From assembly GCA_030681615.1 (NCBI GenBank), contig JAUXSA010000056.1:26210-90209 (forward strand): 64,000 bases of DNA. The letters are read 5' to 3'. The position numbers were made by a program, and so were the translations under genes. Numbering within the stretch: the first letter of the stretch is position 1; every line of letters starts with the position of its first letter. The stretch is from Bacteroidota bacterium. GTDB taxonomy: Bacteria > Bacteroidota > Bacteroidia > B-17B0 > Aurantibacillaceae. Below are positions 41,472 through 50,554 of this stretch, in pieces. The notes under the pieces are model-generated. The model did no database searches, was not told the origin of the DNA, and was given only the letters and a program-made list of their open reading frames with translations.

Positions 41472-42443
41472 TCAACTACTCAATATCTCTATCAACTCTT
41501 CAAGATCTTTATTTAATTTTTGGTGATGTTTAACCGCTTTTGCAAATGGCGTGTACGAAACCTGTTTGTTGATGATGCCTATCATTTCATTTTTGTGCCC
41601 GGCCATTAATGCTCTTACAGAATTAAAACCAACAATACTTGCATTCACACGCTCCATGCAACTTGGGTTACCGCCACGTTGTATGTGCCCTAAAATACTT
41701 ACGCGCACATCAAATTCAGGGTAATTTGTTTTTATCATATCGGCTACTTTAAAACCGCCACCACTTTGATCGCCTTCAGCAACAACAATTATTTTACTGC
41801 TCTTTGTGCTGCGCCAATTCTTCATTTTAGAAATTAAAGATTGTGTATCATGTTTTAATTCAGGAACCAACAAAGCTTCTGCACCGCTGGCAATAGCTGT
41901 TCGCAAAGCAATTAAACCGGCATCGCGTCCCATTACTTCAACCACAAAAACACGGTCGTGACTTTCAGCTGTATCTCTAATTTTATCTATTGCATCAATA
42001 ACAGTGTTGATGGCAGTATCGTAACCAATTGTAAAATCAGTCCCAACAAGATCGTTATCAATGGTGCCGGCACAACCAACTATAGGAATAGAAATATGTT
42101 TGCTTAATTCTATAGCGCCTTTAAAACTACCATCGCCACCAACAATAACCATGGCATCTACATTATTTGCAGTTAAATTTTTTACAGCTTGTAAAATACC
42201 TTCTTCTTTCATAAAGCGAGCGCTGCGCGCTGTTTTTAAAATAGTACCGCCTTTTTGTATAATGCCGGAAACGCTTTCGCGTTTTAATTCTACAAAATCA
42301 TTATCAATAAGACCTTCATAGCCTTTTATAAATCCAATTACCTCTATGTTGTGGTACAACGCTGTTCTTACTATTGCGCGAATACAAGCGTTCATCCCCG
42401 GCGAATCGCCGCCTGAAGTTAATATACCTATCTTTTTAATCAT
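41472..42443 (-). CDS. pfkA: ATP-dependent 6-phosphofructokinase
   Basis: A 323-aa enzyme of glycolysis that phosphorylates fructose 6-phosphate. Motifs are GILTSGGDSPGMNACIRA (ATP site), VGGDGSFKGA (GDGS marks ATP rather than pyrophosphate use), TIDNDLVGTDFTIG (catalytic Asp), EVMGRDAG and GHIQRGGNPSCMERV. Full length. It is preceded by a repeat-bearing 213-bp gap and divergent from ruvX. Confidence 0.95.
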   Translation of the reverse strand: MIKKIGILTSGGDSPGMNACIRAIVRTALYHNIEVIGFIKGYEGLIDNDFVELKRESVSGIIQKGGTILKTARSARFMKEEGILQAVKNLTANNVDAMVIVGGDGSFKGAIELSKHISIPIVGCAGTIDNDLVGTDFTIGYDTAINTVIDAIDKIRDTAESHDRVFVVEVMGRDAGLIALRTAIASGAEALLVPELKHDTQSLISKMKNWRSTKSSKIIVVAEGDQSGGGFKVADMIKTNYPEFDVRVSILGHIQRGGNPSCMERVNASIVGFNSVRALMAGHKNEMIGIINKQVSYTPFAKAVKHHQKLNKDLEELIEILSS

Positions 42444-42502
42444 AAAACTAAATTACTAAAAAGTTTCTAGTTTTCAGTTTCTGATTTATAAGAACAAAGG
42501 AG

Positions 42503-42595
42503 ATGGAACACAGATAACGCGGATTGAACAGATTTGCGCTGATTTTTTAATCTGTGTAAACCCGTTTGATCTTTAAAATCAGTGTTCCATCACGT
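42503..42595. repeat. Palindromic intergenic repeat, copy E
   Basis: GATGGAACACAGATAACGCG (42500-42519) with the following GATTGAACAGATTT faces AATCTGTG and AAATCAGTGTTCCATCACG (up to about 42596). These are the inverted arms of the same family as at 6418, forming a hairpin of about 95 nt. It lies between pfkA and ruvX. Confidence 0.65.
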
Positions 42596-42645
42596 TTTTA
42601 ATTATTTTTTTGAACTTTGCATCCTGTGTCTTTAATCTGTATTTT

Positions 42646-42653
42646 TATCTTTG
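42646..42653 (+). promoter_or_regulatory. -7 box TATCTTTG, 3 nt before ruvX
   Basis: A perfect TAnnTTTG ends 3 nt before the ruvX ATG at 42657. A TTTG lies at 42616-42619, 26 nt upstream (long). A second possible -7 box (GAACTTTG, 42612-42619) would give a normal leader, so both alternatives stand. Confidence 0.4.
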
Positions 42654-42656
42654 CAA

Positions 42657-43076
42657 ATGGGAAGAATTTTAGCAATAGATTATGGCAGCAAACGTGTTGG
42701 ATTGGCCGTTACGGATAGTTTACGTTTAATTGCCAGTGGTTTAACTTCCATTCACAGTAAAGATCTCGTTAAATTCTTAGATGACTATTTAAAAAAAGAG
42801 ACAGTAGATATTATTGTTGTGGGCGAACCAAAAACTCTTCAAAATAATAAAAGCGACAGTGCCCGTTTTATTGAACCTTTTGTTGTTCATTTAAAGAAAA
42901 AATTTCCGGATGTAAAAATTGAACGCTACGACGAACGTTTTACAAGTGCTTTGGCGCAGCAAACCATGTTAATGGGTGGCTTAAAAAAGAAAGACAGGCA
43001 GGATAAAGCAACAGTGGATGTGATAAGCGCAATTATTATTTTGCAGGATTACATGACCTCGTTAGAGTCTAAATAA
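42657..43076 (+). CDS. ruvX: Holliday junction resolvase-like / pre-16S rRNA nuclease RuvX (YqgF)
   Basis: A 139-aa YqgF-family nuclease. ATG 42657 gives the conserved N-terminus GRILAIDYGSKRVGLAVTD. GEPKTLQNNKSD, IERYDERFTSALAQ and KKKDRQDKATVDVISAIIILQDY provide the RNase-H-fold acidic residues. YqgF matures the 5' end of 16S rRNA in several bacteria; a resolvase role has also been proposed. It overlaps the convergent MT-GT2 gene by 8 bp. Confidence 0.93.
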   Translation: MGRILAIDYGSKRVGLAVTDSLRLIASGLTSIHSKDLVKFLDDYLKKETVDIIVVGEPKTLQNNKSDSARFIEPFVVHLKKKFPDVKIERYDERFTSALAQQTMLMGGLKKKDRQDKATVDVISAIIILQDYMTSLESK

Positions 43077-44490
43077 ACTTACACTTCCTGCTGGCGAAAG
43101 CGCACATGCGTAATAATATAACGCCGTGTTTAAATCGCGAGATATTGGTTTCGCCATAAGTACGCTCTTTATAACGAATAGGTACTTCAACAATTTTTAG
43201 ATTTAATTTGTGCGCGCCGAATAAAAGATCAAAGTCACCAAATGGATCGAACTCACCAAAATATTTACGGTTCTTAATTAGTTTTACATAATCTTTTCTG
43301 AACATCACTTTCGTGCCACACAACGTATCTTTAAAACGTTGATCTAACAACCAGGTAAATGCCCAACTAAAAAAGTGATTGCCCAAATAATTTAAAAAAC
43401 GCATAGCTTCTTTATCCATAGGGTAAACAAGACGTGTGCCATTTATAAAATCACCTTTGTTGCTGGCAATAGCATTATAAAATTTTGGAAGGTCTTCTGG
43501 TGGCACAGTTAAGTCGGCATCCAATATCATTAAAATATCTCCGGTAGCAATACTGTATCCTTCGCGCACAGCATCGCCTTTTCCTTTTCCTTTTTGTTGA
43601 CCAATTTTTATATCGTGCGTAGCCGCATATTTTTTCTGGATCTCCTGGATCTTTTGCCAGGTATCGTCGGTACTGTTGCCTTCAATAAAAATAATCTCGA
43701 TATGCTTACCAAATTTTGGTAAACGTAAAATAGCATTTTCAATATTTCCACTTTCGTTACGAGCCGGAATTACAACTGTAGTAGAATATTTTGTGTCGTA
43801 TTTTTCCTCGTTATTTTCAGGCAATGGTTTAGCAAAACTGTAAATGTTCAACGTAAAAAAACGGAAGAAAGGGAACTTTGCTAAATAACGGTTAAAGATA
43901 AATGATAGAATAGGGAAGAAGAAAGGGATGATCAAGCGCTTGCTGTTACGATAAACATCAAAGCCTGAGATAAAAAGTAAATTATTAATATCGCGCGTGC
44001 TTAACCAGTTTTGTGTGGGTGTTTTTTGTTTAAGACCAATTAATTCAGAAAATTTAATAAGCGGCTCCCAAAACGAATTGTAGAACTGAACAATTACCTT
44101 GGTGTTTGGGTGACAACATTTTTTTACCTGCTCAAATACATTTTGAATATCGTCAACAAAACCAATTAAATTACTCACCACAATAAGGTCGAAGGTTTGA
44201 TCGATCTTAATATCGTTGGCATCCATTACCTTGAACTCAATATTTTTACCCGCGTGTTTTTCTTTTGCCCAGGAAATATATTCTTCGCTAAAATCGATGC
44301 CCACTTTTTTAGACCCGGCAATATTCGCTAAAAGATCGCCACTCCCGCAGCCTACTTCTAATACCGAGCTATCTTCATGCGAAAAATAATTGGTGTAATT
44401 GGTAATTTCTTTCCAATAATAAGCGCCAAATGTACGCTTGCGGCGCTTTTTAGCCAGGTTATTAAAATATGTAAGTTTTGTTTCTTCCAC
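43069..44490 (-). CDS. Fusion of a class I methyltransferase and a GT2 glycosyltransferase
   Basis: The 473-aa product joins two modules. The first (about 1-210) is a class I SAM methyltransferase: SSVLEVGCGSGDLLANI, FDLIVVSNLIGFVDD. The second (about 225-473) is a GT2 domain: TTVVIPARNESGNIENAI, ILDADLTVPPEDLPKFY (DxD-type), GTKVMFRKDY and ERTYGETNISRF, typical of dolichol/undecaprenyl-phosphate mannosyltransferases. It has no membrane helix. It is the last gene of the leftward set, abutting the preceding methyltransferase gene. It probably builds or modifies a surface glycan lipid carrier. Confidence 0.88.
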   Translation of the reverse strand: MEETKLTYFNNLAKKRRKRTFGAYYWKEITNYTNYFSHEDSSVLEVGCGSGDLLANIAGSKKVGIDFSEEYISWAKEKHAGKNIEFKVMDANDIKIDQTFDLIVVSNLIGFVDDIQNVFEQVKKCCHPNTKVIVQFYNSFWEPLIKFSELIGLKQKTPTQNWLSTRDINNLLFISGFDVYRNSKRLIIPFFFPILSFIFNRYLAKFPFFRFFTLNIYSFAKPLPENNEEKYDTKYSTTVVIPARNESGNIENAILRLPKFGKHIEIIFIEGNSTDDTWQKIQEIQKKYAATHDIKIGQQKGKGKGDAVREGYSIATGDILMILDADLTVPPEDLPKFYNAIASNKGDFINGTRLVYPMDKEAMRFLNYLGNHFFSWAFTWLLDQRFKDTLCGTKVMFRKDYVKLIKNRKYFGEFDPFGDFDLLFGAHKLNLKIVEVPIRYKERTYGETNISRFKHGVILLRMCAFASRKCKFI

Positions 44491-45258
44491 TTATATTTTT
44501 TCAACTTCTATAGTACAAAATAAGCCAAATTGTTTGGATAATGGCGAAAATAACCATTCCATAGCTTTTACAAAATTATACATAAAAAACGGAAGCATTG
44601 CACTTCTTGAAACGCCCCCACTAATAATATATGAAAAAGGCGAATGATATTTTATGGAATTGATCTTTAACTGCGGAAAATCTTTTTTGAAAATATCAAG
44701 ATCGCGTTCAAAATAAATATGAGGTAAAGCCTGATTGCTATTTGAAAGAGGGTTACCCGCTTTAATTTCTCTTTGTCCCTTCTCATCAAACGGTTCGTGG
44801 TGAAAACGTTTGTAGATGAATCTTCCAAGCGCGCTGTTGGCGGGTTCTGTCATAATTATTTTACCACCTTTAACCAAAGTACGTTGCGCTTCTTTTAAAA
44901 ATAAATGCGGTTTTGGTATGTGATGAAAAACATTCAGCATCACAATACTGGCCAGTTCGTTTTCTTTAAATGGCATTTCTTCTGCGCTAAAAACCATGTC
45001 CACATTTGGCAAAGCTAAAATATCACTGGTAATAACTTCAGGAAACACTTCTTTTAAAAAACCACCGCCGGAGCCTATCTCAAGGTATTTACCATTTTTA
45101 ATTTCTTTAGATTTCTTAATAAAAACTTCATACCAATCGTTATACAACTGTTTTAAAAAAGGCTTTTGCAAAATAATATCCCTATGCGCTAAAGTTGCTT
45201 TAGGGTCATCAAGATCAAAAGGTATAGTATACTTTTTAAACATTTGTTTTGGTAGCAA
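44491..45258 (-). CDS. Class I SAM-dependent methyltransferase
   Basis: The 255-aa protein has a SAM-binding core: GKYLEIGSGGGFLKEVFPEVITSD (about 55-78), MVFSAEEMPFKENELASIVMLNVFHHIP and GGKIIMTEPANSALG. It has Methyltransf_11-like architecture with an extended C-terminal region that includes a membrane-contact-like segment (YIISGGVSRSAMLPFFMY). The substrate is unknown; context suggests a glycan or lipid intermediate. It overlaps the FkbM gene by 23 nt and abuts the MT-GT2 gene. Confidence 0.85.
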   Translation of the reverse strand: MLPKQMFKKYTIPFDLDDPKATLAHRDIILQKPFLKQLYNDWYEVFIKKSKEIKNGKYLEIGSGGGFLKEVFPEVITSDILALPNVDMVFSAEEMPFKENELASIVMLNVFHHIPKPHLFLKEAQRTLVKGGKIIMTEPANSALGRFIYKRFHHEPFDEKGQREIKAGNPLSNSNQALPHIYFERDLDIFKKDFPQLKINSIKYHSPFSYIISGGVSRSAMLPFFMYNFVKAMEWLFSPLSKQFGLFCTIEVEKI

Positions 45259-45979
45259 AAATATTAAAATAATGTTCTTCGCCTAATGGTTCTAATGAGG
45301 TAACCTTATCTGCCGTTAATTTTAATAATGAATTTTGTTCCAGTAAATAACAATTAAAACCTTTGGTTACTAAAAAATTAAAATAATCGGTAACAGAACT
45401 TCCGGCTTTTTTTAAACCGTAAGGCCAGAATTCAGAAATGATCTTTACATCTTTATTTTTTTCCAGGATGTGTTGCATGCCTTGTATGGCCTGCATTTCA
45501 AAACCCTGAATATCCATTTTAATAAAATTTACTTTTAGATTGGAAGATAAATGATCATCAATGCTTACCGCATCTATTTCAATTTCCTTATCGTACTCTT
45601 CGGGTTTGTAAGTTCTGTGATCTACATTTAAATTTTTAGAAGTGTAGATCTTTAATTTTTCGGTCCTTGGTCCAACGGCTTTATTGTTTATTTTAATGTT
45701 CTTAAAATTTGCTGTTGTTTTTTTTAAATGTTCAAAGTTCTTAGTATCCGGTTCAAAACAATGCACAACACCATTTTCGCCAACTATATCTGAAAGGATA
45801 GTAGCGTAAAAACCAATATTGGCACCAATATCCAACACCACATCATTTTTTTGAATGTTTTTTTTTAGCAGATCAATTTCAAAAGCATCTTGCTTATTCT
45901 TAAACAGTTTGTACATGGGTTTATATAAACCAAATGCATTTTTGTAAAGAAAATTTCCGAGTTTTATGCTGAAAGACAT
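45236..45979 (-). CDS. FkbM family methyltransferase
   Basis: A 247-aa FkbM-type O-methyltransferase: VVLDIGANIGFYATILSDIVGENGVVHCFEPD (about 53-84, SAM site; cited in part), INNKAVGPRTEKLKIY, and VNFIKMDIQGFEMQAIQGM. FkbM enzymes in surface glycan clusters often O-methylate sugars; the substrate here is unproven. It starts 2 nt after the GT39-type gene and overlaps the next methyltransferase gene. Confidence 0.88.
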   Translation of the reverse strand: MSFSIKLGNFLYKNAFGLYKPMYKLFKNKQDAFEIDLLKKNIQKNDVVLDIGANIGFYATILSDIVGENGVVHCFEPDTKNFEHLKKTTANFKNIKINNKAVGPRTEKLKIYTSKNLNVDHRTYKPEEYDKEIEIDAVSIDDHLSSNLKVNFIKMDIQGFEMQAIQGMQHILEKNKDVKIISEFWPYGLKKAGSSVTDYFNFLVTKGFNCYLLEQNSLLKLTADKVTSLEPLGEEHYFNIFATKTNV

Positions 45980-45981
45980 CC

Positions 45982-47664
45982 TTAATATTTTATCTCGTAA
46001 ATATAAGCCTGTTCAAAATCCCCTTCGGTATGTACCAATTTTAATTTTTCCGGATACTTTTGTCCGATAGGCGCAAAGATATTATGTACAGTGTTTATAA
46101 AGCCGGCACTAGCATTATTTGGATCTAAACGCAGGCTCGCTAAAATAACATGTGTTACCTTTTTTTCGCGGAAAAAAGCCAATGCGCTATCCGGATTGGA
46201 TTGCTCGGTAATTGAATCTTTTTTAATAACAGAGTAAATTGGGAAGAATTTTTTTCCTTTTCCATAAACAAAACTCATAGGCGCTTTACGGCTGGCCACA
46301 AGCGATTCCTTACTTAAACTATCGGCGCACCATTCGCTGGCTTTTAAAAAATTTTGCCAATCGGGTGTGTAACCATAATATTTATCACCTTTTAAATTCT
46401 TTTGTACAATGGGAATGTTTTTAAATCCTCTTTTAAAAGATGAGATACAAACCGAGCCCATCATAAGAACAGCCAGGAAAATATAGACCATTTGGCCTAT
46501 GCTGCCAGGTTTATTAGTGAAAGAATAAAATGCATACAAAATTAAAATGAGTAGAACCGGCATACATATTAAAGTTATACGAGGCTGATCCCATCTTGTT
46601 TGAAGGATGAAATACGATAATATTATTTGTGCGCCTGTAAACAAAGCAAATAACAACATCGCTTTATTTTTGTGTTTAAATAATTGCCAGAAGCCAATAA
46701 TAATAATGGCAACTGTTACAAAAGTTAAGAAACCATATACTTCAATATTATTTTCATCTCTCCAGCCAAGTAATTGGTAAAAACGTTTGCTTAATCCGAG
46801 ATCACAATTATCAAGAAAACGTTGTATAAAGCCGCCAAAGTCTTCGTCACCCAAAGCTTTGTTGTAAGGATCTTTTTGTAAGAGGATCTTGCTTTGTCCA
46901 GAGAATTGATTTTGTGCGCTCCAGATACTTCTTACAAGTCCTTCGTAAATAACTTTAAATACAGCAAAACTTGCCAAAGAAAAACCTAAAGCTTTCCAGT
47001 TCTTTTCAAATGCAAAAAATAGTAGTACCGCCGGAACCACAACAATAGCTGAGCTTTTGCAGGTGCTTATTAAGAACATGCTTAAACCAAACAGAAGCCA
47101 TAATTTTAATTGTGGTTTTAACTGAACCCCGTCTTTGTTTACAACATCAATAATTTTTACGGCGTAAAAGAAGAACATACCTTGAAGGAAAAAATAAAAG
47201 GCCTCTGTAAAGGTCATGCTGGCGTAATAAATAATTAAGTGGTTAGCCGCCTGAAAAATGGCCACAGGAATAAAAACTATAGCAGGAATGCGCCCTTTTA
47301 ATGCTTTGTAAAAAAGAACAAAACCAAGAACGGTGAACAGAACTGAAAATAATTTAAAGAGGATAAGTTTAAATCCGAAGATCTTTACCAATAACCCCAG
47401 GAACATAGGATATAAGGGCGCGTTTTGTGTATAAAAATAAGTTGGAAATTCGTTCACATAACGCCAGCCGCCTTCTAAATAAAGGGCATCGTCGTGTGCT
47501 TCACTAATGCGGGCATTAAAAGAAATGAAAGATAAAAAAAGGCATAAAGCAGTTAAAGTATAGAAAATTTTGGTATCGTTCTTTGCCGCCCAGTTCTCAA
47601 ACTTTTCGTAAACAGTTTTTGGATTTTTAATTAAAGGTATTGCTACTTTTTTATCCTTGCTCAT
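45982..47664 (-). CDS. Membrane glycosyltransferase, GT39/ArnT-like
   Basis: A 560-aa integral membrane protein with about 10-12 hydrophobic segments. After a short cytoplasmic N-terminus, the first extracytoplasmic loop has the acidic EAHDDALYLEGGWRYVN stretch, where the Asp/Glu resemble the catalytic residues of PMT/ArnT-type GT-C enzymes using polyprenyl-phosphate sugars. The C-terminal about 130 residues form a soluble periplasmic domain. ATG 47664 is chosen because the upstream TTG lies in the -7 box. First gene of the four-gene leftward glycan set. Confidence 0.8.
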   Translation of the reverse strand: MSKDKKVAIPLIKNPKTVYEKFENWAAKNDTKIFYTLTALCLFLSFISFNARISEAHDDALYLEGGWRYVNEFPTYFYTQNAPLYPMFLGLLVKIFGFKLILFKLFSVLFTVLGFVLFYKALKGRIPAIVFIPVAIFQAANHLIIYYASMTFTEAFYFFLQGMFFFYAVKIIDVVNKDGVQLKPQLKLWLLFGLSMFLISTCKSSAIVVVPAVLLFFAFEKNWKALGFSLASFAVFKVIYEGLVRSIWSAQNQFSGQSKILLQKDPYNKALGDEDFGGFIQRFLDNCDLGLSKRFYQLLGWRDENNIEVYGFLTFVTVAIIIIGFWQLFKHKNKAMLLFALFTGAQIILSYFILQTRWDQPRITLICMPVLLILILYAFYSFTNKPGSIGQMVYIFLAVLMMGSVCISSFKRGFKNIPIVQKNLKGDKYYGYTPDWQNFLKASEWCADSLSKESLVASRKAPMSFVYGKGKKFFPIYSVIKKDSITEQSNPDSALAFFREKKVTHVILASLRLDPNNASAGFINTVHNIFAPIGQKYPEKLKLVHTEGDFEQAYIYEIKY

Positions 47665-47670
47665 AGACCC

Positions 47671-47678
47671 CAAAAATA
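47671..47678 (-). promoter_or_regulatory. -7 box TATTTTTG, 6 nt before the GT39-like gene
   Basis: The minus strand has a perfect TAnnTTTG ending 6 nt before ATG 47664, predicting a leaderless four-gene transcript. No TTTG -33 element is seen. Confidence 0.45.
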
Positions 47679-47701
47679 GTAATAATTTAAAACTATTTGG
47701 C

Positions 47702-50401
47702 CTATTTCATTAAAGTAACGTGCCCTGTATAGGTTTTTGGTTTAGCGCTGTTGCTATTGCTAACACTTATTTTGTACACATAAACATCTTGTGGCAAAAT
47801 ATCACCACCTTTTTTAGATTTTCCATCCCAACCTTGAAAAATATCGGTTGATGTATAAACTAATTGTCCCCAACGGTCAAAAATATCCATTCTGTATTTT
47901 TTAACACCTACCGCTTTTGGTAAAAACACTTCGTTATTGCCATCACCGTTTGGTGTAAATGAGTTTGGAATAAAGAATGTTACATCTTCAACAACGGTTA
48001 TTTTTTTAACAATACTGTCAATGCAACCATGTTTGCTTATTACTTTCATGTATACAAAATAATTTCCTATTTCAGGGAAAGCGTAGGTAGGGCTGGTCTT
48101 GTTAGAGGTGTCTTTTCCATTGCTGTAAAAATCCCAGTACCAATTTGTAACTGTTGCATTAGTTGTCTCGTCAATGAAAGTAACAGTATTATCGTTTTCA
48201 TTCGGAGCATCTGGTGTATAAGAAAATTCTGCATTTGGAATAGGGTAACCTTCAACGGTTGCTGTTGATCTGCCTTTGCAACCTTTAGAATCTGTTAAAG
48301 CAATATTTACAGTGTGAATACCTGCAGTAGTAAAACATTGTGTAACCTTTGAAGAATCATTAAAAGTATTACCATTACTAAAACTCCAGTTTACGTTTGT
48401 AATTATAGAAGATCCTTTTTGGAAATTGAATGCGGTGCAAAATGGAACGCAACCAGCGTCTTTTGCAGGAGAGATAGTACCGTAAGGCAATCCTAAAACA
48501 ATTGGTGTAATTACAACGGAATTAAAACAACCATGTCCATCAGCACCTACTAACGTGTAAGTGGTTTGTAAACTATTTGAAACAGATGATATAGAGAATT
48601 GCGGACCTAATTGTGCGATACCAAAAGTACCTAACCATTTATAGCTTATAGCACCATTACCTGAAAAAGAAAATGGTGTACCGTAACAAGCTTCGGTATT
48701 ACCTGTAAAACTTACATTTGGTTTTGGATAAACATTACAAAAAACTGTACCGGTTGAAACACAGCCCGCAACCGAGGTTACGGTTACATTGTAGACACCT
48801 GCGTTTGCCGACGCCACATTTGGTATAACCGGATTTTGAACGACAGATGAGAAACCGTTAGGGCCTGTCCATTGATAGGTAGAACCTCCACTTGCTGTTG
48901 GCATTAACTGATCATCGATACAAGCATTTGAACCTGCTACTGTAATTACCGGTTTTGCAAAAACCACCTGGGCAACGGTTGCGGTATTTACGCATCCGTT
49001 AAGGTCTGTTCCTGTAACTGTATAAATACCATTGTTAGCCATAATAGCCGATCCAATCTGCGGATTTTGTTGAAAGGAAACGAAACCATTCGGACCGGTC
49101 CAAACAAATGATACTCCACCTACTGCGCTTAATGTAAGACTAAAGTTCTCACAAACATTACCCGATGTTACTGCCACTATATTTGGTAACGGGTTAACAA
49201 CTAAAGCCGTGCTTGCCGTTGCAGTACAACCATTAGCTGCGCCAATTAAATTGTAGGTGCCACTTAAATTGGTAGCAATATTAGTGAAATTTGGATTTTG
49301 AATATTGGATGAATAACCATTAGGGCCGCTCCAGGTATAACTGGTAGCACCGTTTGCTAATAAATTAAAACTCTGTCCGGCGCAATAACTTCCTGAATTG
49401 GCTGCTGTAACGGTTGGATTGGCATTTACCTGTAATGTAGTAGAGGCTGTTGATGTACATCCACCGGCGGAACCTAAAACTGTGTAAACCCCTGCATTAA
49501 CGGGTTGCGCATTTGGAATAGAAGGCGCTGCAATGTTTGATATAAAACCACTTGGCCCCGACCATGTATAGGATGTAGCACCGCCACCTGTTAAATTAGC
49601 GGTTGCTCCGGCACATATAGGACCATTATTTACAGCGGTTGTTGTTGGGTTTTGTACAACTGTAATACTTTTTGTTACTGAACAAGTGTTGGTAGCAGGA
49701 TTTGTACCTGTGGTAGTTCCAATACAGGTATACGTTCCACTGGCTGTCATACTCGGAACACTTGGTGTGTAAGAAGGTGAGTTAAAACCTCCTGGCCCTG
49801 TCCAGTTTACGCTTGTAATGCCCGTGCCTGTTGTTACAGCAAGTGTGCCGGTTTGCCCGGCGCACAAAGAATTGGTGCCTGTAACCGTCATACTGCATAA
49901 TACACCGCAGTTGGTTTGTCCTGCACCGGGTTGATTGGCGTTGCTTTGATTAAATGTTATTTGTTGGTTTGAATTTGAAAAGTTAGTGATCAGTAAAAGG
50001 TAAAATTGCCCTGCTACAGCATTTGCTATTACACATGTTTCGGTTGCTGAACCGGAGTAACTGCAATCAACAGTATTACCGGCTGTTAAGCTACCGCAGT
50101 TGCCGTTTAAAGTAGGAAAAGGGCCCCAGCAGATAAAATCTATATCCTGCCCGGCTGACATTGAAATTGACATTGGACCATTAGTGGCCATTTGAAAATA
50201 GAACCAGGCTGGGTTTGGTTGCGAACCTAAACAGCCATAGTTTGGGCCATTTTGAGCATTTCCGGCATTAACACCAGCAGGAAACTGCATGGTTTGACCG
50301 GTACAAAATGGTTGAGGATTGGCACAAGTTGAATTTGTCTGGCTATAAAATGTAGGAACAGATATTAGAAATAAAAGAGAAAATAAGAATTGTCTTAACA
50401 T
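47702..50401 (-). CDS. Large Ig-like surface protein with gliding-motility-type (T9SS type B) C-terminal domain
   Basis: A protein of about 899 aa from ATG 50401. After the signal peptide (MLRQFLFSLLFLISVPTFYSQ) comes a domain with an even cysteine pattern (about 25-165). About six Ig-like repeats follow (about 170-640), each with a variant of YTWSGPNGFxSxxQNPxI and a Cys pair. Two PKD-like domains come next (about 650-800). The C-terminus (about 810-899), opening IPNSFTPNGDGNNEVFLP and containing FDRWGQLVYTS, WDG and DVYVYKI, is the gliding-motility C-terminal domain (T9SS type B). It probably acts as an adhesin or a surface matrix protein. Confidence 0.9.
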   Translation of the reverse strand: MLRQFLFSLLFLISVPTFYSQTNSTCANPQPFCTGQTMQFPAGVNAGNAQNGPNYGCLGSQPNPAWFYFQMATNGPMSISMSAGQDIDFICWGPFPTLNGNCGSLTAGNTVDCSYSGSATETCVIANAVAGQFYLLLITNFSNSNQQITFNQSNANQPGAGQTNCGVLCSMTVTGTNSLCAGQTGTLAVTTGTGITSVNWTGPGGFNSPSYTPSVPSMTASGTYTCIGTTTGTNPATNTCSVTKSITVVQNPTTTAVNNGPICAGATANLTGGGATSYTWSGPSGFISNIAAPSIPNAQPVNAGVYTVLGSAGGCTSTASTTLQVNANPTVTAANSGSYCAGQSFNLLANGATSYTWSGPNGYSSNIQNPNFTNIATNLSGTYNLIGAANGCTATASTALVVNPLPNIVAVTSGNVCENFSLTLSAVGGVSFVWTGPNGFVSFQQNPQIGSAIMANNGIYTVTGTDLNGCVNTATVAQVVFAKPVITVAGSNACIDDQLMPTASGGSTYQWTGPNGFSSVVQNPVIPNVASANAGVYNVTVTSVAGCVSTGTVFCNVYPKPNVSFTGNTEACYGTPFSFSGNGAISYKWLGTFGIAQLGPQFSISSVSNSLQTTYTLVGADGHGCFNSVVITPIVLGLPYGTISPAKDAGCVPFCTAFNFQKGSSIITNVNWSFSNGNTFNDSSKVTQCFTTAGIHTVNIALTDSKGCKGRSTATVEGYPIPNAEFSYTPDAPNENDNTVTFIDETTNATVTNWYWDFYSNGKDTSNKTSPTYAFPEIGNYFVYMKVISKHGCIDSIVKKITVVEDVTFFIPNSFTPNGDGNNEVFLPKAVGVKKYRMDIFDRWGQLVYTSTDIFQGWDGKSKKGGDILPQDVYVYKISVSNSNSAKPKTYTGHVTLMK

Positions 50402-50404
50402 ATT

Positions 50405-50412
50405 CAAAAATA
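50405..50412 (-). promoter_or_regulatory. -7 box TATTTTTG, 3 nt before the Ig-like protein gene
   Basis: The minus strand reads TATTTTTG, a perfect TAnnTTTG, ending 3 nt before ATG 50401. It is the tightest spacing in the window, together with ruvX. Confidence 0.45.
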
Positions 50413-50554
50413 AAGACTTTTTCTAAGATGTTTGAGTTTTTAAATAAATAGAATCTACCTTTGATGGTTAAAAACGACCTGTTTACTCAAAGGGACAAAC
50501 AAATAGCTAAAAAACACCGGATGTTTAGTTTTTTTGGTGTTTATGGTGAGATTA

